Shown piece after piece: positions 1-11,788 of a DNA stretch of 26,210 nt. The stretch is from Paraglomus occultum (lineage: Eukaryota; Glomeromycota; Glomeromycetes; Paraglomerales; Paraglomeraceae). The position numbers were made by a program, and so were the translations under genes. The stretch is from the NCBI GenBank assembly GCA_910592205.1, contig CAJVPJ010000402.1:1-26210 (forward strand). Reading direction: 5' to 3'. Position 1 is the stretch's first letter, and every line of letters starts with the position of its first letter. The notes under the pieces are model-generated. The model did no database searches. It was not told the origin of the DNA and saw only the letters and a list, made by a program, of their open reading frames with translations.

Positions 1-1389
1 ACTTGTAATTACGTCTGTTGTGAACGTTCTTCTTTGGTCCTTGACTGTGTGATATAGTTACTCACCCCACTATAGTTCTTATTATTGTTAGATCAGACGA
101 ACTGTCTTGAACCAAATTTGCGAGCGAATGTCATGTCGCACATCCGACAGATTCAGCAATTAGAATCATACAAATATGTTTTGCTTACAATAAGAAAGGT
201 ATTTGCAAGATTTACGGCTTTTTTGTTATTGGGTTTCTTTAAATAATATTGGCAGTAATTACAGAGTGTAATGCAATATATGTTTTTATCGTATTCACCT
301 TTATTTCAATTTTGTAATCGTGATTTAAAGATATAAATTCAAAACAACTTGCTACTTATTTTCTAATTCTTGGCTGAGGCATAATGACAAACAATTCTTT
401 ATTGTTGGTTTGAATGACTGCGCGAACCGAAAAGAAATACATTCATCAAGAACTCGTACATAATAATTGGCCCTATTCACTGTGCATAAATCAAATGTTT
501 CTCGCCCTGTTAAAATTCGCGAACTGTATCACCAATAAAATCAGTTTATAATGTTAATGTTGTCCCATTTTAAAACAGTCTTAGCATAAATTTCCTCCTT
601 CCAATTATAATACTTGCTTGTAGCTAGTAATGATATTCAAAATGCCCTTGGCTATCTAGTATGTCGTTAATGTAAGACTTTATTGTCGTTATCTAGTATG
701 TCAAAACACTTGTAATTGAAACTAGTAAACAACTTACAATTAACATTCCAATATAATCAGTTCAAATGAAAAGGAGATATAATGTATTTGCAGCAAAACG
801 CTGTAAAGACATTACTGGCGCAAATTAGTAATAGTTTTTAATGCAATCTGTCAATCATTTTCGTTGTCTTAACAAAAGCCTATTTACAATAGTCAATATT
901 CTATTCTTCATCAATCATTGCACTTGTTGGTCATGTTGAAAAATCTGTATTGTTTTCCAAGCGTTCAATATTTTCTTGTAGCTACTTAGCTCGGTTTATT
1001 TGTTACTTAAACGTATCAACATTCAAATCACACATTGTCAAAGTTTACTAGTAAGACACATCACACTCTATATCGTTCCCAAATAGATACAACATTCTAT
1101 GATGTGTGAAAGAATTTTATTCTACAGTCAATAACTTTTGGTCGCAAGATGAACTTTGCAAAAATGCAGAAGCGTGCGTTTAGTATTGATTGTGAAACAT
1201 GAATATGGCGCGATTGTGGCAACCTGAACCCTGAATCAATTGTGTGGCGCCAAATTCCATTGTCTATTAAATACTAATATCGATTATTCTTTGAAAGAAA
1301 AATCTGACGACGCGACTTTCGGGTGAATCTTTTTTTTTTTTTACCTTCTCTAAATCTACCAATTCTCCTTCCTATACTTAAATTCCTCC
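1..1389. other. Upstream intergenic region, no gene seen
   Basis: AT-rich DNA in front of the SWIRM-MPN gene. I see no open frame of useful length and no tRNA-like structure. A 13-base word, TATCTAGTATGTC, occurs twice at 653-665 and 690-702, 37 bases apart, without further similarity around it. A T-run at about 1330-1341 lies close to the start codon at 1390. The promoter of the downstream gene must lie here, but I cannot point to a convincing core element. Confidence 0.6.
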
Positions 1390-4098
1390 ATGGAAGATAC
1401 ACTATCTGATCTCGCCACCCCGACCAGTCCAGAACAACCACTCAGTCCACAGAGTTCTCGCAGTGGTGAAAACACAATCTCCTCTCACCGTAATGAAAGC
1501 CCCCTGTCCACGGGCAATCCCGAGAATGGTGATACCGGTTACGATGTCTATAGGCGAAAGCAGGTGGGGACTCCTAGTAGTTCGCAGAGTGACGATAGTA
1601 TGAATCAAGAGAATATGGATGTCGATGACACGACGAATGAAAGTGATACCGAAAGAGATGATAATGTGCTAGGAGAGAGAGTAAGTTCAAGGAACGGGCC
1701 CATTTGCTCATTAGAGATCGTGTTGATATTTCTGTTATTAATCGGTATTTTTAACTGTACTGCTCCGTCGCACGGTATTTCTTATCATTTTTAGGTTCTT
1801 AATCAAAGTATCGTAACCGATGAAGAAAAGGCTGCCAACGCCGAATTTTTTTGCGGTAAAGCTGCAAAAACGCCCGAGCGCTACATGCGTATTAGAAATT
1901 ATATTCTGAATGCATGGATAAATAGTAAGCCAAACTATGTGACAAAGACGAGTGTTAGACCAGGATTGAAGGTTTGTCATTTTATGTCGTCATACTGAAT
2001 ATCCCAGTTATAATTTTGTTACTTATCAATGCTGATAGCTATGTCTTGTTAGGACTGTGGAGATGTAAATGCTATCGGCCGCGTTCACCAGTATCTCGAA
2101 GACATAGGAGCGATTAATGTTGGTGCGGCCTCTCCATCTATAAAACATAAAAGGACGGTAAAGAGGAAAGCCCGTGTTGTCGAATATGTTTCTGATACGA
2201 GTTCAAGAGGAAAAGATGACGACGAATGGTACAAAGGAAGGTAATTGACTGGCTGGTATTTGAGATTGATGGTCGTAATTAGCGTGGTCGGTTGACATAG
2301 TATTCATCCTGACGATTTAAGGTCTCGCAAACGTCGAGTACGTAGCAGTAATGGAGATTGGTAAGTGGAACTGATGGAAATGGTCCTTTGTAATTCACAA
2401 ACAACGGTACTGATATGTAATAAGGGTATATGAAAGAGACCTTGGTGGTCATGTAATATCTCATGATCCTAGTTCAGGTAATGTACTGACCATAATGCTA
2501 TTCTGTATTGAATTCATCTCAAACTCGATATGCTAATTTGTGATTTGTTTAGTCGACGTGTCGGGAGGTAGACGAATGAGAAGGCGGAATAGAGTTAATT
2601 ACAATGAAAATTATGGAACGAATGATCCATTCAGATTAGTTCCGCCACAGAAGCACACGGATAATAATCCGCCACCGTTCAGAGTTATAACATCTTCAAA
2701 CGCAATGGTATTTGACGAGTAGATTTGAAAATTTTAATAGATTATTGTTATAATTCTAATGCGCTTTACCATTGTACAGCTGGTCATGGATTTTCATGCT
2801 CACTTGGTCTCCACCGAAATCATTGGTCTACTTGGTGGGAAATATAACCATGATGAAGGCTTGTTACAAGTGTCGATGGCTTTTCCCTGTCAAAGTTTCA
2901 GCACAGGATTCCAGGTGATTATGAGTAAAGGGCAAGGACAATATTGTGCGTAGATACTAACTTTGTACTCGTGGTTCGTATTTATCATTTCAGTGTGAAA
3001 TGGACCCCAGCTCTGAGCTTGAAGCAAGAGATGCCTTTGCTGCGAAAAATTTGGACGTCATAGGATGGTATCACTCTCATCCAACATTCGACCCCCAGCC
3101 ATCAATACGTGATATCGAAAATCAAGCCATGTATCAGGTACTGATTATGTTAGCTGAATCACTGTCGTGAAATGTTTCCAACTGTTCACTAATTGGAACT
3201 TATTAACGATTTTTATCTAACGTGAACAGGAATTATGTCGGCACGAGAGTGGTGTTGAACCGTTCATTGGTATTATCGTGACCCCATTTGACAGAAGAGA
3301 CTCATCTAACATCTCAAAGTTTGAATTCCTTTCGATCGGAAATGATTACGAACCATTAGGAACTTATCGTACGTGGGCGACGCGTCATGCAAAGTATATT
3401 CAAATGACGTTGTATAACTAACTGGTATTTGATTTCAAATTCAGGGATCCCATACATTTGTCAAAGACAAGTCATACAAGATACCAATCTTTCGGAAGAA
3501 TTGTATGCGCAACTGGAGGGTCTCGTACGAGAATATCAAGATAATAACGAGTGTGTTTCTGATAATTGACATTTGTGTTATTCTGTTGTGCCCTACTCAC
3601 ATTTTGTGATTCTTATTTAGTCGCGTAAATATGTGGGACGTATACCGTAATGATCCTGAAATTTCCCGACTGGACAAGTTTCTCCAATCGATATCATCTC
3701 ATATATTCACGGATGTTGACCAATCAACAGCATTTATCAATCGCTTGCATGAGATGATTGAACGCGACTTCAAGCCATCTCCACCCAAGACAGTGGCATC
3801 CGAGAACGTTACTATGTCGATCGATGACGACGACGACGACGATGATGATGAGGATAATTATGATGCTGAGGAAGACAATCCACAGCATGAAGAAGGTGAC
3901 GTAAAACCACAAGTGAATGCGGGTGAGGAGTCGGTCAGTAAAGAGAATGAAGGAAGGAAAGCTATGCCTGATGATCATGTTGTTTTGGGATCACCAGCTG
4001 AATTCAAAGAAGATATAGTTTGTAATGAGAGAAATCTAAACTATGGCGGTGCTATTGTCTGTCCTGTTAAGGAAGAAGTAATAGTAGAGAGTAATTGA
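1390..4098 (+). CDS. SWIRM + MPN/JAMM metalloprotease, MYSM1-like histone H2A deubiquitinase
   Basis: Deduced exons: 1390-1680, 1795-1971, 2053-2240, 2322-2360, 2425-2477, 2553-2707, 2780-2914, 2994-3137, 3230-3368, 3445-3550, 3621-4098. They give 634 residues with every phase consistent. Residues 1-97 are acidic and Ser-rich. Residues about 104-180 are a SWIRM domain ([38 protein letters not shown]). A basic linker follows (about 215-270). The MPN domain starts near residue 302. Its JAMM zinc site is complete: Glu314, then His373-Ser-His375, seven residues, Ser383 and Asp386. The C-terminal third is acidic, with an Asp run near residues 544-553. Known family: MYSM1 (2A-DUB) removes mono-ubiquitin from histone H2A in the nucleus. 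The animal protein also has a SANT domain, which I do not see here. The intact JAMM motif argues for an active peptidase; H2A as substrate is inferred. An alternative is another MPN-domain protein of the MPND group. Confidence 0.88.
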
Positions 4099-4183
4099 CA
4101 GCAGCTGCAGAGAATAAGCAGATAACATCTTGTTGTATATAGTTTTTTTATACGCGCCAAGGTTCCTTCTTTGATATAATAAT

Positions 4184-4189
4184 AATAAA
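4184..4189 (+). terminator. Candidate polyadenylation signal AATAAA
   Basis: An AATAAA hexamer lies 86 bases after the TGA of the SWIRM-MPN gene, inside a run of AATAAT units. The position is right for a poly(A) signal, but the hexamer is common in DNA this AT-rich. Confidence 0.35.
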
Positions 4190-4974
4190 ACTGGTTAATA
4201 CAAAAAATGATATTTACACAAAATAACAAAAAGTCTATCTTCATTGCTCAAATTTTATCACTTTCATGTTCATACAAAGGCACGATTCTGATAACGAGTT
4301 AATCCGAGATATTAAAGTATTTTGCCATAATTAAGCCGAGAAGCAATTGTGTTTAATTGAAACTTGCTGACATTCATAAAATGCTATAACAAAAATTGTT
4401 CTGTACCTTCCAAGGTTTTGATGCTTAAGTTCTGACACTGCGATTAACCTTCACACATTGATACAGAAGAAATTAATCCAAATAACTAAATTTTCACCTA
4501 ATAAAGTGGTAAATATTGCAGGGCATAGAAAGATTGTGATAAAAGGTAAGCAATCACGAGAAGAGAAAAGGCAAAAGTGATGTTATTACCATGAACAGTC
4601 GCGGAGTAACACAAAAATTTACGCATACGGCCCCAGTTCGAAATAAGCACATTTTATTTCGCTATTATCACTTAATTGGATGTCGCTTATTGGTTGTGAT
4701 ATTAGATGATGTGCCTATTGCGAAACGGGCTGGATTGCGCTACAGGCCAGAAAGCGTAAGATTTTAGTAGATAATCGTATCTTACGTATGTATTAAACTA
4801 TTCGCAGTATCGTTTTACACATTCTTTTACCAAAAATGATATTGTATTACCGGCCAACCCTGTTCCTGGACCTGGCATTTTCTGACAGCTCTGTAAATTC
4901 TAACAACAAATAAATCGAGACAGATATTAAATAGTGCAGAGTCATGCATACACGATAAAGAGAGCGTCTGAGTT

Positions 4975-5280
4975 ATTTATTAGTTAGTAGCCGATAAACC
5001 GCAACGTTAGAAGATTTGTATTGAACGCCGTATGTGCATAGCATGCAAAATTGCTGGAATTGTATTTACGTTTGGGAAGAGAGTAAGGTTGTGTAAAGTG
5101 AGGCATGAGTAGACGTTTGTGCTTGCTGAACTCTTATATCAGTTGGTGACCGATAAACCGTATTGCTAGAAGACTTTATTATGAACGGCCGTATGTACGT
5201 TAGGTGGAATGAAGGCGAATTTCTTAAATACGTTGTATTTACGCTTTGGAGGAAGAGAAATGTTATCGTAAAGCGATACA
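4975..5280. repeat. Diverged tandem duplication, period about 159 bp
   Basis: CCGATAAACCG occurs at 4991-5001 and again at 5150-5160. After each copy follow matching words: TAGAAGA, then GAACG and CCGTATGT. About 80 bases further on comes TTGTATTTACG, followed by a G/A-rich stretch. The two copies are roughly 110-130 bases long, clearly homologous but with many changes and small indels. This looks like an old tandem duplication of non-coding DNA or of an unidentified repeat. Confidence 0.6.
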
Positions 5281-6104
5281 AGCGTGCGCGTGCAATTCTA
5301 AGTAGTCGACAACCGTGTCGTTTGTTGTTTAGTGTAAGAGTTCTTTGTTTAACATGCGTAATACAAAGTGACAATTGTTGTGTATTATTCAACTTTAAAT
5401 TACGCTTTGAAGAGAAAACATAAGTATATATATATATATATAAGTAGACGTGGAAGATGATGGAAATAATGGAAGATAATACTACTTAGTATACAGTATT
5501 TATTAATTGCTTACGACGTTAACTTTATAAAAAAGTTGCAATGTTTATTAACGGTTAAGAAGTAGCAATTAGTGAAAATTTTACTTAATGGTATAATCTT
5601 AGTTACACTGATCTTTACGATAGGCGATAATATTCCTATTAATATTAAACGATTCTTTTTAATTAATTTTGCAGCATTGATGGTATAATATTCAAATCAC
5701 CGTAGCCAATAAAGAATTAAGAAATAGAAGTTTGAGATAAATTACATTGGGGTAGTTTATTTTCAGAACTATGCGGTGGGTTTGGCAAAGTCGGCCGTGT
5801 TAAAGATTTTACCCTCGAATAGTTATCGACAACTACGAAATAAGGCAGTGTTTAGGCCAGTAAAGGGCTAAACTTGGTCAATAAAAAACAAAAAGCATAA
5901 TGGCTTTGGATTCTGTGTTTGCACTACACTGTCGGAAATCACCTGATTATTTCGCCACAAACGCTTGCCAAATTAGATATAGAGCGATTTTATCATTTCC
6001 TTTGCGAGTGACGTAAGGTCTTCATCTTTGCATACTTGGGTGATTTGAAACTCCGTATCGAAATTTGATTTGTTTATGTAATAAATACAACACTTAATCT
6101 GGTT

Positions 6105-7180
6105 ATGCCGAAGTCAAAGAAACGCGTCTCTCCACCTCTTGTTGATATGTCCTATTTGGACCTGAACAACCTAGACTTGGACCGTGCCTACAGTCTTCAA
6201 GAGTTCGAATACATCAGTGAACAACTCAAAACTCGTCCCATAAAAGTTAAAGAAGAGTTTGTTTATCACTTTGAGCGAGACAAAGCGGGCAAGCTTGTGC
6301 CTATGGCACCCACGATCATTTACAAAGAAGCTGTTGTCGCAGAAATTGCACGTCAACTTGGTAACTGGAATGTTTGGACTAAACAGGGTGGGGTTGTGAC
6401 AACCTCCCAAGGAGGTTTCAAATTCGGTAGTGGTAGTGGTGAGATCAGAATACCAGACGTGGCTTTTACATCAAAAGAGATTTGTCACAGGTTATCAAAC
6501 AGGCAAATTTGGACTTTTCAAGGTGAGGCGTTTAGTCCCACAGTTGTCGTAGAAGTGGATGACTTTGATAATATTCAAGGGTAAGTAAAACTGATGCGGT
6601 GATAGACCTATCTTGCCAGTATGTTAATATTAAGTTGATATATTGAAAATTAGAAACAATCAACTTGATTACATAATTTTTAGACAAAATCACTTTCTTT
6701 ATTCTTGATAGGTCAAAATTTCGTGAAATGGATTCAAAGTTTAAAGACATTTACTTTGCACGAGGTACATCTGTCAAGATCGGTCTTTTGATTGATCCAA
6801 AGAATCATCACATCTGGCTGTATAGACGAAATGCTGGCACCAATGTTGTTAGACGAAGGAAAAGTCAGTGGCAGAACTTGGTTTTAAATGATATCCTTCC
6901 AGGCTTTACTTTGCTCGTAGATCAACTGGAAATTGAACCACTTGTGGTGAGTTTTTTTTTTTTTTACTTTTTATTGTTGTTATGTCATAATATTAATATT
7001 TAGGATTATTTATGGATTTGTTTGTAGAATCCTGTGACATCATCATCGCCAATGTCAACAGAATCAACACAATCATCAGAAAAAGAGGCAGGAAGATTGC
7101 AATTTAGATGTCCTTATCCTTCATGTGAAGAGACATTTGAAAGCATTTACCTTACAATTGAACATGCTGCACATCATTGA
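6105..7180 (+). CDS. Uma2/DUF820-type PD-(D/E)XK nuclease-fold protein with a C-terminal C2H2 zinc finger
   Basis: Exons 6105-6580, 6712-6946 and 7028-7180 (GTAAGT and GTGAGT donors, consistent phases) encode 287 residues. Residues about 65-215 show the Uma2 pattern: an acidic strand containing RIPDVAF (Asp118), then PTVVVEVDD (Glu150), a Lys-containing segment (Lys168, Lys170), then GLLIDPKNHHIWLYRR, the usual 'w-x-iDP-x-x-r-x-v-x-v-y' strand pair. Asp118, Glu150 and a displaced Lys are candidate catalytic residues. After a Ser/Thr-rich linker (238-258) the protein ends in Cys265-x4-Cys270-x12-His283-x2/3-His286/287, a classical C2H2 finger finishing at the last residue. Uma2 proteins are common in cyanobacteria and other bacteria and are annotated as putative restriction endonucleases; their function is mostly unknown. 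The finger suggests nucleic-acid binding in the nucleus (inference). The introns show the gene is eukaryotic, not bacterial contamination. Confidence 0.82.
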
Positions 7181-10059
7181 TTATGCTAGGTGAGTGTTTA
7201 TATTGATAACAAATTCTTATTATCAGTAAGAAATATTGGTAGAGGCTGTTTTCCCTCTACGCATCAGTCATTCTTTCTAACCAACGCCATCACACATTTG
7301 GTCAAGTCTAGCAATCTGTTAAACATAGTCTCATTCAATAACAATGGTGGTGCAGTCTCTTATAAACTTTAACCATGTAGTCACGTTTGCCAACTCTGTT
7401 TATTATGTAAAACAGATAACGTTTTGAGACTTGTACTTGTGAAAAAGGAAACGAAAGTTACAAATGCAAGTGGATTACATACTCCCTTCATGATGTTACG
7501 ATCGTTCCATAACTGGTTGTAATCGTTAATAATCGTTTGTAATCGATTATAAAACCACGCTTTTCTTGCCTTGCACTAAGTAAAGGGACAAAGTCGTATT
7601 AAATAGGCGTCTTCTACTCTTCAGAAAGGTTTAATAATCGCGGGTATGCAGAAGTTTTCACAGTGTTTTTGACCAGTTTTTGCAATCGCTATATTCGCAA
7701 AAAAAGTCGTGGACAAAATTTGTGACTTAAGAATTTTGAAAACTGCAACAATATACTAACATTAACATTCGAACAAGCTTTGGATACATAACTGTTTACA
7801 ATTAAAACAAAGTTACCGTTGCCTTTATAACCGCTTCTACCATGCGAACTAAAGCCAAACACATCTAAACAAAATACTACCTCCATTGCAAACATTCCAA
7901 CAACGAAACACGTCAACCCTAAAATTTCGTAGACAACATACAAAATTAACACAAACTCTGCGAAGCGTATCTAAAGCATCGCTAGCTACTAATAAACATC
8001 GACAAATACACAAAAAGCTATATAAGGACTGCTCGGTATCAGCGCTTGTGTCCGTTATATTGACAATTCTGTAATATTGTCTTACGTGCTTTATATCGGA
8101 CGCTTAATTAAACTTGTCAACGTTATAACGACAGTTTTTTGTATCTTTTTATTTTATGATAATGTATAACATAAATTTAAGATCGAACATAAAAAGCCTT
8201 TAATTGTCTGCTTCTTTTGCTCATGCTTTTTGTAACAACTTTTTTTCTTAACTTTCTCGAATTTAATGGAAAGCTCGCATCTCCATTAAGTCATCTTGAC
8301 GTATAGTTCTGAAACAATATTAATATTAAACGTTTAAGCGTTTAGCGAACAGACACCTTCCTCTCAACATTAAGCTCTCCACTTTTTCCTCTCTGCATCA
8401 ATATTTCCTGTATCGACTATCTCTTTGATAGTTTTCTCATCATACACTATATTCTGATTGACGTTAATAAATTTTGTTGCATGAGTTGTTTATCAGACGT
8501 TGATTGATAAGAGCTTTTAATATATGTTCTAAAGTTTGGTTTCTAATGTTTGTGAGGGTAAAAAAAAATCATTGCAATACGGAATTGTTACGCGGGTAAT
8601 ATTTAGTATCAACTAGAGCTTGAGTTATGAGGGGCTTTGCCCCCATTTAAATTAATAGTTGTGCTGTGTATTTGATATAAATTTTATATATGCAATTTTC
8701 ATGTGTAAGTTAGTGATACATGGATGTCAGTTAGAATTATTTTGCGAAAATTATTTAACTCCGGTGGCTTACATAGTACATACTAATACAGGTAGTAGGC
8801 TTTTGAATAGAAAAATAAAAAATTTGACATTTGGTTAAAAAAATGTTAGGAATGAGTACGATGTTCTGAAAGCGTTGTTTGTAGTTCTTCCGAGAGAGCG
8901 GTGAAGAAAAACTGGGGGAAAAAATTGTCTCTGTGTTATGGAATTGCTTCGATTTTAGGAGGAATTGCACATAGTTGAGGGCATGGATAGCGTCTTTGTT
9001 GAGTTGCACAAGTAGAGTATGTTGAAACTTTTAGCGATGTTTGGTTTCCGGTAAAAATTAAATCGATTTGGAGAAATGACGACTGGAGTGGATAGATAAA
9101 TATTGGTAACCGTTTTGCTTTTTTGAGGTATAATAATCTTCCAAAAAATACGCAGTGTGTTGATACAAGATCGTATTGGAAAAACGGGTGAGAATGTTAT
9201 GTAGTTGACGGTTTGGAATTTGAACAGATTCATATTGAAGAGGATGGTGTATAAGTAAGTGGTGATTCTATGTATTCAGTGAAATCTGTAGCCATTTGGT
9301 TTGGGAAGATATAGCGTAAATTATGCAAATTTGTAGGTACATGGTGCATTTAGCGTAGTCTGTAACCTGTGACCGGGGTTGGATGAATGTAAATTGTGAC
9401 ATTTTATTTAAAAAGTAACCTTGAATTGAGTGATAACAATGTCTTGTTCTTTTATGTGTGATTTAGGGATGGAATATATGTATGTGAACATACTTATTGA
9501 GTGTTGTTTAGTGGGGTCTGGTCCATTTCGCTGACAATCATTTCACCAATAGTATGTTTTACCGACAAGAATTTTGAAAATGTTATTGGAAAGGAGTGGT
9601 GCGACTAACCGTATTGAGTTTAAATTAATTAAGGAAATCGATTGCAGTTATATTTCAAGTTTCGTAATTTTTGGCGTCCTGAATAAGGAATGGTTTGAAA
9701 AGCGGTATTAGTATAGTTTATGACATTTTATTTGAAAGGTAAAACTTTAAATGTGACGGTAAAAATTTCGATACATACGGTCCAGACTGGCCTTTTCTGT
9801 ATAATAAAACATTCGAATTTAGTGTCAATTTAATAATGTGTGATGATTGTTTAAGATAGGCTTAGTTTGTATAGATCGTAAACAAACAAAATAATTTAAG
9901 TCATTAGTAATATGGGTTGATTATAGTGTTTGATTCGAGGATTTAATGCATCATCGCATTAGCATTTAACATTATGGTGTGTTAAATGTGATAAAGTGAA
10001 ATATAGTATTAGCTTCTGTATATCAATTGGTTAATATCGTACATAAAATAGATTTGGTG

Positions 10060-10920
10060 TATTGGATTGCAAGACTTCTTTCGAGTTCGTTTGGCAGGAG
10101 GTTCGGACTGCGCTGGTGAAGAATGAGTACGTTGTTGAGTATGGTCAATATCTCCACCCACAGTTAATGTTTATCTTCATTATCGCACGATACGGTAGAA
10201 GAAGTTTCCACCTTCTTAGTGAGCAGAGATTTCGCGATATCTGCGATTTTGAATACTTTAACTTTCTTATTCGTTTGTTCGTGATTAGGGTGGTGATTGC
10301 GATATCGTTTTAAGTAGAACTGCTACTTGATTTTCGATAGTGTTTTTAGCGGACGTACTGTTACTTTCTTATTTTATTTTCCAAAAAAGCGGGCGCTATG
10401 GTTGGGAGTTGTTGATTTAGTGCCGATAAATTGGAATTCTAAAGTTTCGCAATACATTGACTGGTCGATAATGATTAGAATTCCGATACAATGTATTAGC
10501 GATGATTTTTTTGCGGATGTAAATGAATTTTCAGCCGTCGCTCCAGAGGGATGGATCAAGGTGATCGTTATTGGATCGTAGGAGTCAGCGGATATAAGGT
10601 TTTACTAGGAGGGGCAGATGATATGTCGATTCTGTTTGCGGTGAACAATGAATATCGTCAATTCACAGCGGATCGTCCGCGGGCTCCCACAAGTAGACAT
10701 CGAATTAACTGTGCAGGGTCGACCAATAAATACCTTGATCGACAAATGCATTTATAAGAATATCAATACGAGCAGCATCATGACGACGAACCTGTTAGAC
10801 TTGCTTCTGTGCTGGTGTGTCCAACTAAAGAAATTATGGGGTTTGCAATAGGCATATTTTCATCTGACAGAGATAGAGAAATGCTCACGGTGATAGTTAT
10901 ATCAATAGAAGCATTTTGAG
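10060..10920 (+). pseudogene. Possible decayed coding relic, unidentified
   Basis: Three or four overlapping plus-strand frames (about 10062-10313, 10327-10581, 10551-10757 and 10648-10851) follow each other. Codon-like composition is richer in G+C than the flanks, but there are stops between the frames and no good splice sites that would join them. One piece (about 10690-10740) reads VELTV-like 'VDIELTVQGRPINTLID', which faintly recalls a retroelement aspartic protease strand. The catalytic DSG/DTG that should follow is absent (DKC). I do not assign a family. It could be a degraded retroelement or a degraded host gene. Confidence 0.22.
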
Positions 10921-11673
10921 ATAAAGTGAATTTACTCATGATTTAGTAAATTGATTCTTTATGTAAAGGTTGTAGAGGTAAAAATTCGGCTGTGTCTTCA
11001 GATTGCGAAATGGGAATCCAACAGGTAAAGTTATAAATAAGGAAATTTCCATCACTATTTATTCTGGCCTTTCTGTACGGTGTATTTAGAATTTTTGTCT
11101 TCAGTTAGGGAGATCACGTAAAACGCTGTTGAAGCGTAGCGATCATGACAGCGGTTGACAGGTGACGAGTCAAGCACCAAGTCGAAGGCCTTGTCTTGTT
11201 TAACTTATAGATAGAATTTCCGTTCTACTAGTAATCGCGTTTATATTATTGCGCCGGGAGGGTATTACGTATAGGTGAATAGGAAAGGCGCGCATAGTTA
11301 AATAAGAAACGTCACTTATTAGAATGAATAGTAACATAGCAGAACAAACGCAATAGGCACCGAAGGCGTCTCAAGCATTCAGTCTTAATCTGTAGTAAGG
11401 GTAAAGATAGTGAGCTAAACCTCCTGTCGACTGAACCGCCCACAGTTAGTTCGCTCCCCCAATTATACCCTAACTATTACGCCGACCGCAACACTTAAGA
11501 CTTGATCGGAAAGCAGTAACTTTTAAAAGCTTCACAAATTTCTGCACACACATTAAGCTTATTTTCTGATTATCTATCTCGATACACAGGGAAAACACAT
11601 TATTAATTTAAATCATTATGTTATTAGACACAAACAATAAACTTGCGTAATTATTCGAATCGAATTACAACGC

Positions 11674-11679
11674 TTTATT
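11674..11679 (-). terminator. Candidate polyadenylation signal (AATAAA on the minus strand)
   Basis: TTTATT on the plus strand, that is AATAAA on the minus strand, lies about 110 bases after the stop of the actinoporin-like gene. Position is plausible; the motif is weak evidence in AT-rich DNA. Confidence 0.3.
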
Positions 11680-11788
11680 TATAATTGAATGCTGAAAGTG
11701 CAAAAATAGACACTGACGATTCATCGTCTCGATGTGAGACAAATTATGTCAATGTTCGATCCTTTCATCAGGGACGAACGACAGTAAA

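Larger units (their letters stand above)
4099..6104. other. Intergenic region without a recognised gene
   Basis: The stretch holds the presumed 3' end of the SWIRM-MPN transcript, a small inverted repeat (CGTAAGAT at 4755-4762 against ATCTTACG at 4779-4786), a diverged tandem duplication (listed separately) and a TA microsatellite at about 5425-5442. The open frames at 5066-5423 lie within the second copy of the duplication and show no domain, so I do not call them genes. The part from about 5900 presumably carries the promoter of the Uma2-like gene. Confidence 0.5.
7181..11788. other. Long gene-poor region with possible decayed coding sequence
   Basis: No gene could be supported over 4.6 kb. 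Near 7518-7550 the word TAATCG(T/A)TT is repeated three times. At about 8635-8647 there is a GGGGCTTTGCCCC hairpin. Open frames between 7689 and 9233 are short, conflict between strands and show no family motif. From about 10060 to 10920 base composition becomes more coding-like and several plus-strand frames follow one another with stops and frame changes between them; see the separate entry. The end of the region (from about 11674) holds the 3' side of the actinoporin-like gene. Confidence 0.45.

Noticed and set aside
7689..7952. Minus-strand 87-codon hydrophobic frame and the overlapping plus-strand frame at 7886-8074
   Set aside because: They conflict with each other, show no domain or splice context and are expected by chance in such DNA.
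8635..8647. GGGGCTTTGCCCC palindrome as a terminator or regulatory hairpin
   Set aside because: Isolated short palindrome with no gene next to it; rho-independent-type terminators are not expected in a eukaryote.
10648..10851. Possible retroelement aspartic protease
   Set aside because: The DSG/DTG motif is not present and no neighbouring gag, reverse transcriptase or integrase motif is seen.
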